Positions 35,445 through 44,205 of a stretch of 64,000 nt of DNA are shown in pieces. The number at the start of each line of letters is the position of its first letter. Within the stretch, counting starts at the first letter, position 1. The position numbers were made by a program, and so were the translations under genes. Source of the DNA: Thermoanaerobacter sp. A7A (GTDB lineage: Bacteria > Bacillota > Thermoanaerobacteria > Thermoanaerobacterales > Thermoanaerobacteraceae). The stretch spans positions 1 to 64,000 of the forward strand of contig NZ_AVAF01000032.1 of the NCBI RefSeq assembly GCF_000445185.1. The letters run 5' to 3'. The notes under the pieces are model-generated. The model was not told where the DNA came from. It searched no databases and worked only from the letters and a program-made list of their open reading frames with translations.

Positions 35445-36392
35445 CTAAGACCTCTTTATCCACTCCACAAAATTATGTATCCCTTTCTTAAACTCTATCT
35501 TCGGCCTAAACCCTAAAAGCCTTTCTGCTTTCTCCATATCCGCCCAGGTCTGCGGCACGTCACCTGGCTGTAAAGGCAAAAACTCAAGATGAGCCCTTAT
35601 CCCCAAAGCTTCTTCTAATGTTCTCACCATTTCTAATAAGCTAACGATTTGATTGTTACCAAGATTAATTACCTCATACAATGTGGCAGTATAATCCATA
35701 GCCCTACGTACACCTTCAATAATATCGTCTATATATGTATAATCCCTGCGGCTTGAACCGTCGCCGTATATGGGTATAGGCTTTCCTTCTAGCATCAATC
35801 GAGCAAATTTATGAATAGCTAGATCTGGCCTTTGTCTAGGCCCATATACTGTAAAAAATCTGAGTGCAATAAAGCGAATCCCATAAAGATGGCTGTATAC
35901 ATGGCCTAATAATTCACCACTCACTTTTGTAGAGGCATAAGGGCTAATTGGCTTTAACACACAGTCATCTTCTTTCCAAGGAACATTATGATTTATACCA
36001 TAAACACTAGAGGAAGAAGCAAAAACGAACTGCTTTATTCCTCTATGCCGTGCAAATTCTAAAAGGTTTTGCGTTCCTCTAACATTTACTTCCTGATAGC
36101 CAATTGGATCTTGAATTGATGGGCGTACCCCCGCTTTTGCCGCTAAATGAACGATAACATCATAGTCATCAGTTAATTTTTCGTGAAGTGCTTCCATATC
36201 TCTTATATCTATTTCAAATAGCCGATACGTCTTATAATCAAAATGAGCAGAAATGTTTTTTCTTTTGATGGCAGGGTCATAAAATGGGTCAAAATTGTCC
36301 ACTACAGTGACTTGCCATCCTTCTTTTAATAGCCTGTCCACCAAATGGCTTCCAATAAACCCTGCTCCTCCAGTAACTAAAGCATGTTTCAT
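35445..36392 (-). CDS. UDP-glucuronate 4-epimerase-like SDR
   Basis: A 315-residue extended SDR: VTGGAGFIGSHLVDRLL at the N-terminus, VVDNFDPFYDPAIKRKN (the FDPFYD motif common in UDP-glucuronate 4-epimerases), LAAKAGVRPSIQDP, ASSSSVYG, and YASTKVSGELL containing the Y-x3-K pair. Its start overlaps the stop of the UDP-glucose dehydrogenase gene (ATGA), and the two would convert UDP-glucose to UDP-glucuronate and then UDP-galacturonate. This predicts an acidic polysaccharide. Confidence 0.8.
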   Translation of the reverse strand: MKHALVTGGAGFIGSHLVDRLLKEGWQVTVVDNFDPFYDPAIKRKNISAHFDYKTYRLFEIDIRDMEALHEKLTDDYDVIVHLAAKAGVRPSIQDPIGYQEVNVRGTQNLLEFARHRGIKQFVFASSSSVYGINHNVPWKEDDCVLKPISPYASTKVSGELLGHVYSHLYGIRFIALRFFTVYGPRQRPDLAIHKFARLMLEGKPIPIYGDGSSRRDYTYIDDIIEGVRRAMDYTATLYEVINLGNNQIVSLLEMVRTLEEALGIRAHLEFLPLQPGDVPQTWADMEKAERLLGFRPKIEFKKGIHNFVEWIKRS

Positions 36393-37774
36393 CTGCCCAC
36401 CCCCATGTATATAAATCCTGCTCCTCTTGCTTCTTTGGGTGCATAAATATTTCTCCCATCAAGTAATATGGGGGTGCGCATCACATAAGCTAGGCGTTTT
36501 AAATCAATCTTACGATAAAGCTGCCATTCCGTTGCAACTACTACAGCATCTGCTCCTTCTGCTGCTAGGTATGGATCATCTACAAAGGTTATTTCTTGAA
36601 GTTCTTCAGTAGTAAAAGCTTTACGCGCATTTTCTATGGCAACAGGGTCATGTGCACGAATATGTGCTCCCCTTTCTATGAGTAATCTAATAATATCAAT
36701 TGCCGGAGATTCTCTTACATCGTCAGTTCCTGGTTTAAAAGATAGACCTAAAATTGCAATTGTACGCCCTCGTACACCTTTTAACACTGACTGTAATTTT
36801 TCAACAGTGCGCTCCCTCTGAAGCTGATTGACTCTCCGTGCTGCTTCCACAATAGGCATCTCATAGTTGTATTCTCTGCCTACAGCAATTAGGGCAGCAG
36901 TGTCTTTTGGAAAACAGCTCCCTCCCCATCCTATACCTGCGTTTAAAAAACGGGCTCCAATACGCGTATCTAATCCGATGCCACGAGCAACTTCAGTAAC
37001 ATCAGCGCCCACTTTTTCACAAAGGCCAGCAATTTCATTGATAAAGCTTATCTTTAGCGCTAAAAAGGCATTAGCAGCGTATTTTATCATTTCAGCACTT
37101 ACAGGATCAGTTGTGATAAGGGGTGGAAGGCTATAACCATCACGCTTAGGAATAGCTTGAGGTGGATCAAAAGTTTGTTCTAAAATTGGTCTGTGCATTC
37201 TTCTGAGCATTTCAATAGCTTCTGGATCTTCTGATCCAATAACAATCCTGTCTGGATAAAAGCTATCATAAAGCGCCATTCCTTCACGTAAGAATTCAGG
37301 ATTTGAAGCAACATATACAGTAGCTTTAACATTTCTTTCTTCTAGTGTTTTTTTAATTACATGGGCTACACGCCTATTAGTGCCAATTGGCACAGTAGAC
37401 TTTACAACAACAGTATATTTACGCCCATCTATTAGCCCTTCTGCAACGGTACAAGCAGCTTCTTCTACATAATGTGTATTTGCTTCTCCATTAGCTTTTG
37501 CTGGAGTACCAACAGCAATCATAATAATATCTGCATCGCCTACATTAGATTTTAAATCGGTAGTGAAAGTAATATTATTTTTTAAACTAGTTAATAGTTC
37601 TTCTACACCAGCCTCATGTATTGGACTTTTCCCTTTTTTGAGCAGTTCTATCTTTTTTTCATCAATATCTACTCCAACAACGTTATGCCCTATATAAGCA
37701 AGCATAACAGCTGTCGTTAAACCGACATAGCCTGTGCCAACAATTACTATTTTCATTCCCTTGTTTGTGCTCAA
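36389..37774 (-). CDS. ugd: UDP-glucose 6-dehydrogenase
   Basis: A 461-residue NAD-dependent dehydrogenase of the UDP-glucose/GDP-mannose family: IVIVGTGYVGLTTAVMLAYI (NAD site), SNPEFLREGMA, INEIAGLCEKVGADV, the catalytic cysteine in GWGGSCFPKDTAAL, and the C-terminal domain with LGLSFKPGTDDVRESP. It oxidises UDP-glucose to UDP-glucuronate. I start at the TTG at 37774, which is preceded by GAGGAGAGAGAAA at good spacing; the internal ATG at 37756 has only AAGGGA touching it. It is the first gene of the polysaccharide cluster. Confidence 0.85.
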   Translation of the reverse strand: MSTNKGMKIVIVGTGYVGLTTAVMLAYIGHNVVGVDIDEKKIELLKKGKSPIHEAGVEELLTSLKNNITFTTDLKSNVGDADIIMIAVGTPAKANGEANTHYVEEAACTVAEGLIDGRKYTVVVKSTVPIGTNRRVAHVIKKTLEERNVKATVYVASNPEFLREGMALYDSFYPDRIVIGSEDPEAIEMLRRMHRPILEQTFDPPQAIPKRDGYSLPPLITTDPVSAEMIKYAANAFLALKISFINEIAGLCEKVGADVTEVARGIGLDTRIGARFLNAGIGWGGSCFPKDTAALIAVGREYNYEMPIVEAARRVNQLQRERTVEKLQSVLKGVRGRTIAILGLSFKPGTDDVRESPAIDIIRLLIERGAHIRAHDPVAIENARKAFTTEELQEITFVDDPYLAAEGADAVVVATEWQLYRKIDLKRLAYVMRTPILLDGRNIYAPKEARGAGFIYMGVGR

Positions 37775-37846
37775 TTTCTCTCTCTCCTCTGTCAGATTAT
37801 TAAATTGATTTTCATAAAAATAAAAAAAACCCCTATCCACCTTACA

Positions 37847-37873
37847 ATTATACTAAATTATGATTTCGTACAA
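37847..37873 (-). promoter_or_regulatory. Probable promoter of the polysaccharide cluster
   Basis: Minus-strand TTGTAC (37868-37873) and TATAAT (37847-37852), with a 15-base spacer. It lies about 70 bases before the ugd start. The spacing is short, so strength is uncertain. Confidence 0.4.
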
Positions 37874-37918
37874 TTAGTCCATTATTACGCCAAAAAATAA
37901 AAGACCATGCCTATAAAA

Positions 37919-38956
37919 CTAATTTATATACTTCTTTAAGTCATCTAATTTTTCAATTTTCAAAATATCTCTTGCTAAAGCAAGTAATGCTTTGTCATCT
38001 AACTTTTCAAGTCCATTTATATATTCAAAAGGTATATCTTTAAACTTTTCTTTCAATTGTTCAAGTAGCACCATTCGTATTCCTTCTATTTTTCCTTCTA
38101 TTTTCCCTTCTATTTTCCCTTCTATTTTTCCTTCTTTTCTAGTTTTTTTAAATTCCTCTTTTAAACTACGTTCTAAATTGGAAATCATTTTTTCCACCCC
38201 CTCACTCTTTTCGAATATTTTCTTTACCTCTTCTCTTTTGCCTTCGGGTAGAAATCTGAATATAATAGACACAAACCAGTTTCTCAATAATATAAACTCT
38301 TCTTCAGACAGATTTTTGAGCACATCTGTTAATTTTTTTAATCTTTCTATTAATTCTTCTCTGTCTATCCTTCTGTCTAGCAAAAAGACACTACCTATAA
38401 GATTAGATAATTGTAAAAGTTCTTCTTCATTATATCTATTCACATCAATGAAAATATATTTAAAGTCTATTATATTTTCTCCAAATAATTGATATGAATC
38501 TATCGTTTCTTTAAAGCTCAAAGAAGCAGTCCATCTATTAACACCATTATACAACACAATAGGAATAATCGCTGGTAATTTATAGTCCTTCCTTTTTTGC
38601 TGGTTTAATGATGTATCTTTAAGAATTTCTCTCCACACTTCAATTATATACAATAACAATCTGTATGGCATTTGAAAATCAACTTTTGATTGTAATTCCA
38701 ACAATATATAAAAGAAAACTTCTTTATCCTTCAATTTTACTTGATAAACCAAATCAGCCTCTTTATTTTTAAAATCTTGCAATATGAAGGATTTGTTTAT
38801 TCGTATTACTTTAGATTCGTCTATTTCATTTACCCAATCTTTTTTGACAAAACTTCTTAAAAGTTCAATAAATACTTTTTTATGAGAAAGTAGATATTTA
38901 TAACCTTTATCATGAGGGGCATTTAAATTCTTTTTATTTTTATCAGTTTCCATCAT
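37919..38956 (-). CDS. Rpn-family recombination-promoting nuclease/putative transposase
   Basis: A 345-residue intact paralogue of the broken gene at 5408-6269. It starts HDKGYKYLLSHKKVFIELLR and has the nuclease-core pattern KEADLVYQVKLKDKEVFFYI, then LLELQSKVDFQMPYRLLLYI (PD-(D/E)XK-like D...E-x-Q). The C-terminal helical part carries a GKIEG tandem repeat (about residues 275-293). Rpn proteins nick DNA and raise recombination in enteric bacteria. Genes of this type multiply in thermophilic Clostridia, and recent work links them to phage defence. A TATAAT-like box lies just before the ATG. Confidence 0.75.
   Translation of the reverse strand: MMETDKNKKNLNAPHDKGYKYLLSHKKVFIELLRSFVKKDWVNEIDESKVIRINKSFILQDFKNKEADLVYQVKLKDKEVFFYILLELQSKVDFQMPYRLLLYIIEVWREILKDTSLNQQKRKDYKLPAIIPIVLYNGVNRWTASLSFKETIDSYQLFGENIIDFKYIFIDVNRYNEEELLQLSNLIGSVFLLDRRIDREELIERLKKLTDVLKNLSEEEFILLRNWFVSIIFRFLPEGKREEVKKIFEKSEGVEKMISNLERSLKEEFKKTRKEGKIEGKIEGKIEGKIEGIRMVLLEQLKEKFKDIPFEYINGLEKLDDKALLALARDILKIEKLDDLKKYIN
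38078..38136 (-). repeat. 12-bp tandem repeat coding G-K-I-E
   Basis: Four to five copies of a 12-base unit (minus strand GGAAAAATAGAA with small variations) encode (GKIE)n. It is the same repeat period as in the paralogue at 5575-5660. Confidence 0.75.
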
Positions 38957-38968
38957 ATCTCACCTATA

Positions 38969-39124
38969 TTATATCACATCATTTTTGACTACTGCAGGAA
39001 ATAAAAAAGATAAAGCCTCACTCTGCGGGCGCAAGTGCTTAAAAAGCACCGCCTCCGCTTCTGTATCTATATTACCACCAATAAAACTTATGGGCGCCGA
39101 AACAGCCTCATAAGTCCTATCGGA
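38969..39124 (-). other. Unassigned coding-like stretch, GC-richer than neighbours
   Basis: A 51-codon open stretch without a start reads TYEAVSAPISFIGGNIDTEA and EAVLFKHLRPQSEALSFLFP, ending with TAA 12 bases before the Rpn start. Part of it also forms the hairpin GTGCTTTTTAAGCAC. It could be the tail of a deleted gene or a structured leader. 39125-39296 shows no gene. Confidence 0.25.
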
Positions 39125-39296
39125 TCATGTCAAAATTTAGCGTGAACAATAATATATATTCGACGTAAATTTACATTTTCCTTCTTTTCCAAAGGAATTT
39201 TTTATAATTTTATAGAATGATATTCCATGAAAAGATTATAGTAAACCTTTGAAGTCTGATATTATTCCTTCCTGATGCTGAATAACTTTCTTCTCA

Positions 39297-40991
39297 TTAC
39301 TCTTCAAATATTTTGTAATCTCCTTTTCCTATAAATACCACTAATGCTTTCTTTAAATTTTGTTTATCTTTAAATTGCATACTTTCACGGTATCTCTTTA
39401 ATTGTTCTTTCCCTTTTTCTCTTATCTCCTCAATATATTTTTCGTCACTTTTCTTTACATACTTTAGCTCTATCAACCATTCGTATTTTACATCTGGCAT
39501 TCTTATGTCTTTTTCTAAATAAATATCTATATAACCTCCCTCTGTTTCTTTCTCACTTATAAGCTTGTATATGTTACTCATTGTCAAGTATGAAAAGAGT
39601 ATTATTTTTATATATTTTTCATCAAATTTTATTGTATCTCTATTGGATAATACTTTTAGAACTTTTTCACTTATAAATTTTACAAAGTTCTTTATTTTTC
39701 CTTCAAATGCCATTTCCCATATGGCTTTTGCTATTTCTAGCATTTCATATTTTATGTTGTTTTCTTCCTTTAATTTTTTACTGAAGTACTCCCAATACAT
39801 TGTTTTTATTACGTAATTAGGTATGCCAAGTTCTAAGATATTGTACCTGTAATCTTTTATTGTTAATAAGCCCATATAAAATAGAAGAGAAATGAAGTAT
39901 TCTTCGTCGTACATTCTGTCAAATGAAAATTTTGTTACTATCTCCGCTACTATCCCTTCCTCTTTTATGATTCTCTCTAATAATGCCTTGTTCTCTTCAT
40001 TCATTGTAAGCCTGTTTAGCCTACCATAGTCTGTCTTTACATTGTCGTCTATTAGATACTCTGGATATCCTCCTGTGTTTTTGTATTGTGCTAAAAAGTA
40101 TAGTACCATGTCTGGATTGTATACCCTTGTCTTGGCATTTTTGTTGAATTTATAGCCATCGTATAATTCCCTTAAGTTATTTATTAAATTCTCTTTTTCC
40201 TCTATCCCTACTTCTTCTAGTATCTTCACCACTTCTTCTTCTGTAAATCCCAGCATCTCATTTAAGCTTAAATCCATTGTGACATTTAATGCTATGTTAA
40301 ATCCACTCGTTAAGTCGTCCAACATTATTGGGGATATCCCTGTTATGAATATCCTGTCTATTACACTCTCTGTCCCTATCTTCAATGTCTCATAAAAGTC
40401 TCTTACAAATCCTGATGCCCTCACTATCTCTCTGTAAAATTCACTCTCACCCATCGCTATTATGTCATTGGCAAAATGGTCATATTCGTCTATTATTAGG
40501 TATATCTTTTTACCTACTTTTTTTACTTCATTTATTAGCGTCATTATAACCGCATTTATATCAGTTATTTGGTCAATTTTCTCCCTTATTTCTTCCGTAT
40601 TTCCTAATATACCCTCGTATCTGCCTAATAAAGCATTTATTGAATTTTTCACACTTAACAAAAAGGACTCTTTTAGTTGGTCTTTGTTTTCTGTGTTTAG
40701 GCCTGAAAAATTCAGTTTGAGTATCATATAACTGTTCTTTAGCTTTGTTGGCTTCTTCCCTATATATAAGTCACCAAATAGTTTCTCAAAGTCTTTCTCA
40801 TTGTTTATGTCATAGTAGTTCTCTAATGTTGAAAGAAAGAGACTTTTCCCAAACCTCCTCGGCCTTATGAAAAACAGGTATTTGCTATTTAAGTTCTCTA
40901 TCTTCTCTATATACATCGTTTTATCTACATACAGGTATCCTTCTTCTCTCATCGCTCTGAAATTGGACATCCCATAGGGTATTTTCTTCAT
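39297..40991 (-). CDS. AAA-ATPase-like / PD-(D/E)XK protein (DUF1703 type)
   Basis: A 564-residue protein of the AAA-ATPase_like plus PDDEXK_9 family. The N-terminus is MKKIPYGMSNFRAMREEGYL and YVDKTMYIEKIE, the P-loop-like RPRRFGKSLFLSTLENYYD follows at about 45-63, and IYLIIDEYDHFAND is the Walker B region. The C-terminal nuclease-like domain ends with YEWLIELKYVKKSD. It is a widespread, multicopy family of unknown function in anaerobes, suspected to be mobile or defensive. I start at the ATG at 40991 behind GAGGTGGTAGAG, dropping 21 upstream codons. Confidence 0.8.
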   Translation of the reverse strand: MKKIPYGMSNFRAMREEGYLYVDKTMYIEKIENLNSKYLFFIRPRRFGKSLFLSTLENYYDINNEKDFEKLFGDLYIGKKPTKLKNSYMILKLNFSGLNTENKDQLKESFLLSVKNSINALLGRYEGILGNTEEIREKIDQITDINAVIMTLINEVKKVGKKIYLIIDEYDHFANDIIAMGESEFYREIVRASGFVRDFYETLKIGTESVIDRIFITGISPIMLDDLTSGFNIALNVTMDLSLNEMLGFTEEEVVKILEEVGIEEKENLINNLRELYDGYKFNKNAKTRVYNPDMVLYFLAQYKNTGGYPEYLIDDNVKTDYGRLNRLTMNEENKALLERIIKEEGIVAEIVTKFSFDRMYDEEYFISLLFYMGLLTIKDYRYNILELGIPNYVIKTMYWEYFSKKLKEENNIKYEMLEIAKAIWEMAFEGKIKNFVKFISEKVLKVLSNRDTIKFDEKYIKIILFSYLTMSNIYKLISEKETEGGYIDIYLEKDIRMPDVKYEWLIELKYVKKSDEKYIEEIREKGKEQLKRYRESMQFKDKQNLKKALVVFIGKGDYKIFEE

Positions 40992-41054
40992 CTCTACCAC
41001 CTCTTTCTTTTCTTTTTTAATACTTTTTTGCATTTTTTGTATTCCTTTATGCAT

Positions 41055-41133
41055 GAGATTCTTCGGCTTCGCCTCAGAATGACAGAAAACAAAGATTCTT
41101 CAGCTTAAGGCTTCGTTTCACTTCGGCTCAGGA
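41055..41133. repeat. REP-like GATTCTTCGGCTTCGCC repeat pair
   Basis: Two imperfect copies of a unit AGATTCTTC-GGCTTCGCCTCAG and AGATTCTTC-AGCTTAAGGCTTCG lie in tandem, the first followed by AATGACA. Similar GATTCTTCGGCTTCGCC units occur as dispersed intergenic repeats in many bacteria. It contains no gene. Confidence 0.5.
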
Positions 41134-41152
41134 TTTTACTGCTACACTTTAC

Positions 41153-41180
41153 AAAAAAAGACACACTTTATAGTGTATCT
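41153..41180 (-). terminator. Terminator after the coiled-coil gene
   Basis: Minus-strand ATACACTATAAAGTGTGT folds into a seven-pair hairpin followed by CTTTTTTT. Confidence 0.7.
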
Positions 41181-41186
41181 CGATGT

Positions 41187-41435
41187 CTACAAATTTACTA
41201 CTGCTCTCTTTAAAAGCTGTCTATCCAGCTTTACTTCCTGTGATTTTTGGTTTAATTCGGTAATCTTTTTATCATTCTAATCTAGTGTTTTTTTCTTTAA
41301 CTTCATCTTTATTTTTGTAATAGCTTCATCAAATCTTTCTTCAAATCCATCCAATCTTTTTTCAAAGTTGTCAAACCTTTTTTCAAAACTATTAAATTTG
41401 TCAACAATAAAATTCACAAAATCTTCATTTGTCAT
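41187..41435 (-). pseudogene. Small coiled-coil gene with in-frame amber codon
   Basis: The ATG at 41435 follows GGGGGCCATGAA. It encodes a charged coiled coil with heptad-like repeats (FNSFEKRFDNFEKRLDGFEE), stopping at TAG 41277-41279 after 52 codons. The same frame then continues NDKKITELNQKSQEVKLDRQ to a second TAG at 41187 and a terminator. One C-to-T change (CAG to TAG) would explain the break. If not a mutation, the 52-residue product is the real protein. Confidence 0.5.
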
Positions 41436-41502
41436 TTCATGGCCCCCATATAAAAACCTTTTACTAGCTTCATCATACCATTCCTTTTATGGTAAATCAA
41501 GA

Positions 41503-41536
41503 TAAAAAAAGAGATACACTTTTAATGTATCTCTTG
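41503..41536 (-). terminator. Terminator of the ligase/TPR gene
   Basis: AGAGATACA and TGTATCTCT pair around a short AT loop, followed on the minus strand by TTTTTTTAT. The stem overlaps the last codons of the gene. Confidence 0.75.
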
Positions 41537-44008
41537 AAGCGTCTTTTGGGATTCTTCTATTATCTGTTTGGTCATTTCAGTCATAGGCTTTGGCTCTAAT
41601 GATTTGGAATTTGCTTTGTCAAACATTTTTTGTACATCTACCGCTTTTTGCAAAAATTCTTTTGCCTTTTCTTTATCTCCATTGTTTAAATAATACATAC
41701 CAACTTTGTTATAAGCATCAGCTAATTGCTGGTAATTTTCTGGCCTCAATGGTTGTACTTCCACTGCTTTTAATACATATTTAAGGCCAAGGTCAATTTG
41801 TCCATGAGCAAGATAGAAAGCTCCCAGTTGGGCATTAAGTTGAGAATTAAAAGGCTCTAATTGCACGGCTTTTTCTTCCTCAAACATCGCTTTTTGAAGC
41901 CTTACAGCATCCTTTAACTGGTCACCAAAGGCGGTGAGAATTTGCCCGTATGTCATTCTGTATTTTGCGTTCCAAGGGTCATAGGATACTGCTTTTTCAT
42001 AATTTTGTTCCGCCAAAATAAGATTTTGTTGTCTCAAAAAGTTATCCCCTTTTACGGCATAACTTAGCGCTACTGACATAGAGGTAGACATAAACATTAC
42101 AACAAAGGCTACAACTATCGCTAAATAGTTTAAGTAAATTTTTTTGTTTTTTACTTTAACTTTTAGTATGTCCAGAGAATTTATTATACCAATTAACGCC
42201 CAAAGTGCAATAGATACTGCAGAAAGCGACAGGTCAAAATCCATTGCAGCATGAGCGTAAAGACTTACTATTGCTGTTATAATTGCAGCAATTAAAATTC
42301 TGTCTTTGTCTTCCATGTATCCTTTATACACTCTATGCATGCTTCTAAAAAGGGATACCAACAAAAATATTATAGCAATAGCTCCAATGATACCCGTATC
42401 TAAAAGTACCTGCATGAAATAGTTATGAGTCTGAGTAGTCCAATACAGGTAAGATTGGTATTTGAAATATAGTGATGCCCATGCACCACCACCTGCTCCC
42501 AATATAGGATAATCTTTAAAAATTTTTAATCCATCTTTGTAAAACTGCATTCTTTGTGAGCTACTTTGGGTTGACAGGCTTATATCTTGGACACGTGATG
42601 CAATATTCTCTGGCAAGTACTTGTATTTTAACATTATGTTTTGTGCTTCATAAGGAGCATTTTTAGGATATATTTGCGCCTTTGTAAAAGTAACTGATGT
42701 ATTTTGAAATCTATTCACAAATGTTATGGCAAGCCTTTTTGTGTCTTTCAAAGTAGAAAATTCTATTGTTTTTTCTCCTATGAAATTGTCTTTATCGTAA
42801 AATTCTGTAATTTTAGTGGATTGGTCATTTTCATTTCTGCTGTTTATTATTATGCCGTAAGCCCAATCCTTATTTGAGGGATTTTTGGCTACAACATCGT
42901 ATTTTAATACATAAACTCTGTCAGGTTCTGCACTCACAAATCTCGTTATGCTTTTTATGCTGTCAGGCTCCTCTACATCATGTTTTAAAGTCAAAGGAAC
43001 TTGTGTCGTAAAAACTATGTATCCTGCTGCTAACACAAAGATTCCAATTGCAGCAGCAATAGCTATTCCCACTTTCACATTTATTTTATTGACAACACTT
43101 ACAAAAAAGCTTATTGCGTATGTAACAATTAGTGAAGCAAAAACCCCAATCAAATACCATTTGATTAAATTGAGAGCTACACCGCTGGCAACTGCTGAAT
43201 TAAATTTTACTATAGGCAGTGCTGAAGCAATTAAAACCCCTACAAAATACATAAAAGGTTCTATTCTTTTGCCTCTTGGCATCAAAAACATGAGGATAAT
43301 GCCAAGGAAAGGAAGCATAAGCCATGCTCCGCGAGATAAGGTAAATACATAGGCGTAAAACTGTGTATAAGCGGTTACGCCGTATATTGCCTTTAAATAT
43401 TTATTATCAGTATAAGAAATTAAAGCTAAATTGACAAGGAAAAAAGCCATCAAAAATGAAGCTGTTGTATTAGGGTACTGAAAAGTAGAGTTTATCCTGC
43501 CTCCTACCCATGAACCGTTGTAATGGATGAGATTAACTGAAGATCCCAGCCCCACAACCGCTACTACAAAAGAGCTTAAAACTAGCACATTTAACAGCAT
43601 AAAAATTTTTTTGTTATCTTTTACGGTTCTACTAACCATAAAATACATGAACAAATAATCAAAATATCTCAAAACTTCCCCTATGCTCGCCCTTATATTT
43701 ACAGCAAAAAAACTAGAGATTATATACGCCACTACAAGAGATAAAGCAGCATAGTCTAAGGTAGTACTTATTATGGGTTCTTTTTGCACAATTTTAAAAA
43801 TAGCCCATATAATAAATACCGCAGAAGTCAATGCAATCGTGGGAAACATTTCTTTTTCAAAGTACATGCCTCTAAAAAAAGGTGGATAAAATACGAGAAC
43901 TAAAAGCAATATATAAAATATTGTGTCTAAGCTTGCAAAACTTCTGTAGGTTTTTTTCGTTTGTTTTTTTAATGTCTTGCCCTTTTTTACAGCTACTTTT
44001 TGTGCCAT
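41522..44008 (-). CDS. O-antigen ligase-domain membrane protein with C-terminal TPRs
   Basis: An 828-residue protein. After a basic N-terminus, about 12 membrane helices include the ligase/polymerase hallmark (GGRINSTFQYPNTTASFLM and TLSRGAWLMLPFLGIILM). A periplasm-facing loop domain (about 330-470) is followed by the RMQFYKDGLKIFKDYPILGA and TQTHNYFMQVLLDTGIIGAI region. The last 170 residues form TPR repeats (AEQNYEKAVSYDPWNAKYRM, IDLGLKYVLKAVEVQPLRPE). It would transfer or polymerise glycans at the outer face and may have a partner protein. The ATG at 44008 follows AAGGGGATTGAAA. Confidence 0.8.
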   Translation of the reverse strand: MAQKVAVKKGKTLKKQTKKTYRSFASLDTIFYILLLVLVFYPPFFRGMYFEKEMFPTIALTSAVFIIWAIFKIVQKEPIISTTLDYAALSLVVAYIISSFFAVNIRASIGEVLRYFDYLFMYFMVSRTVKDNKKIFMLLNVLVLSSFVVAVVGLGSSVNLIHYNGSWVGGRINSTFQYPNTTASFLMAFFLVNLALISYTDNKYLKAIYGVTAYTQFYAYVFTLSRGAWLMLPFLGIILMFLMPRGKRIEPFMYFVGVLIASALPIVKFNSAVASGVALNLIKWYLIGVFASLIVTYAISFFVSVVNKINVKVGIAIAAAIGIFVLAAGYIVFTTQVPLTLKHDVEEPDSIKSITRFVSAEPDRVYVLKYDVVAKNPSNKDWAYGIIINSRNENDQSTKITEFYDKDNFIGEKTIEFSTLKDTKRLAITFVNRFQNTSVTFTKAQIYPKNAPYEAQNIMLKYKYLPENIASRVQDISLSTQSSSQRMQFYKDGLKIFKDYPILGAGGGAWASLYFKYQSYLYWTTQTHNYFMQVLLDTGIIGAIAIIFLLVSLFRSMHRVYKGYMEDKDRILIAAIITAIVSLYAHAAMDFDLSLSAVSIALWALIGIINSLDILKVKVKNKKIYLNYLAIVVAFVVMFMSTSMSVALSYAVKGDNFLRQQNLILAEQNYEKAVSYDPWNAKYRMTYGQILTAFGDQLKDAVRLQKAMFEEEKAVQLEPFNSQLNAQLGAFYLAHGQIDLGLKYVLKAVEVQPLRPENYQQLADAYNKVGMYYLNNGDKEKAKEFLQKAVDVQKMFDKANSKSLEPKPMTEMTKQIIEESQKTLQEIH

Positions 44009-44205
44009 TTTCAATCCCCTTTTCTTGTAGCATTTTAATCCATTAAGACCACAGTATATACATATTCGACAAAAATTTCACTTTTCCTTCTTTTTATCAA
44101 ACTATCAATTACAAATTTAAAATCGCAAAAAGGCACAATTTGCCTCAATCACACATTTTAATTGCAAGAATATAATAAAGTGAAAATAGAAAAAGGAGGA
44201 TGGGT

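Noticed and set aside
44010-44205. TPP or FMN riboswitch upstream of the NMT1-type ABC operon
   Set aside because: No conserved riboswitch blocks are visible; only a weak TATAAT-like box and a short AGGCA/TTTGCCT hairpin.
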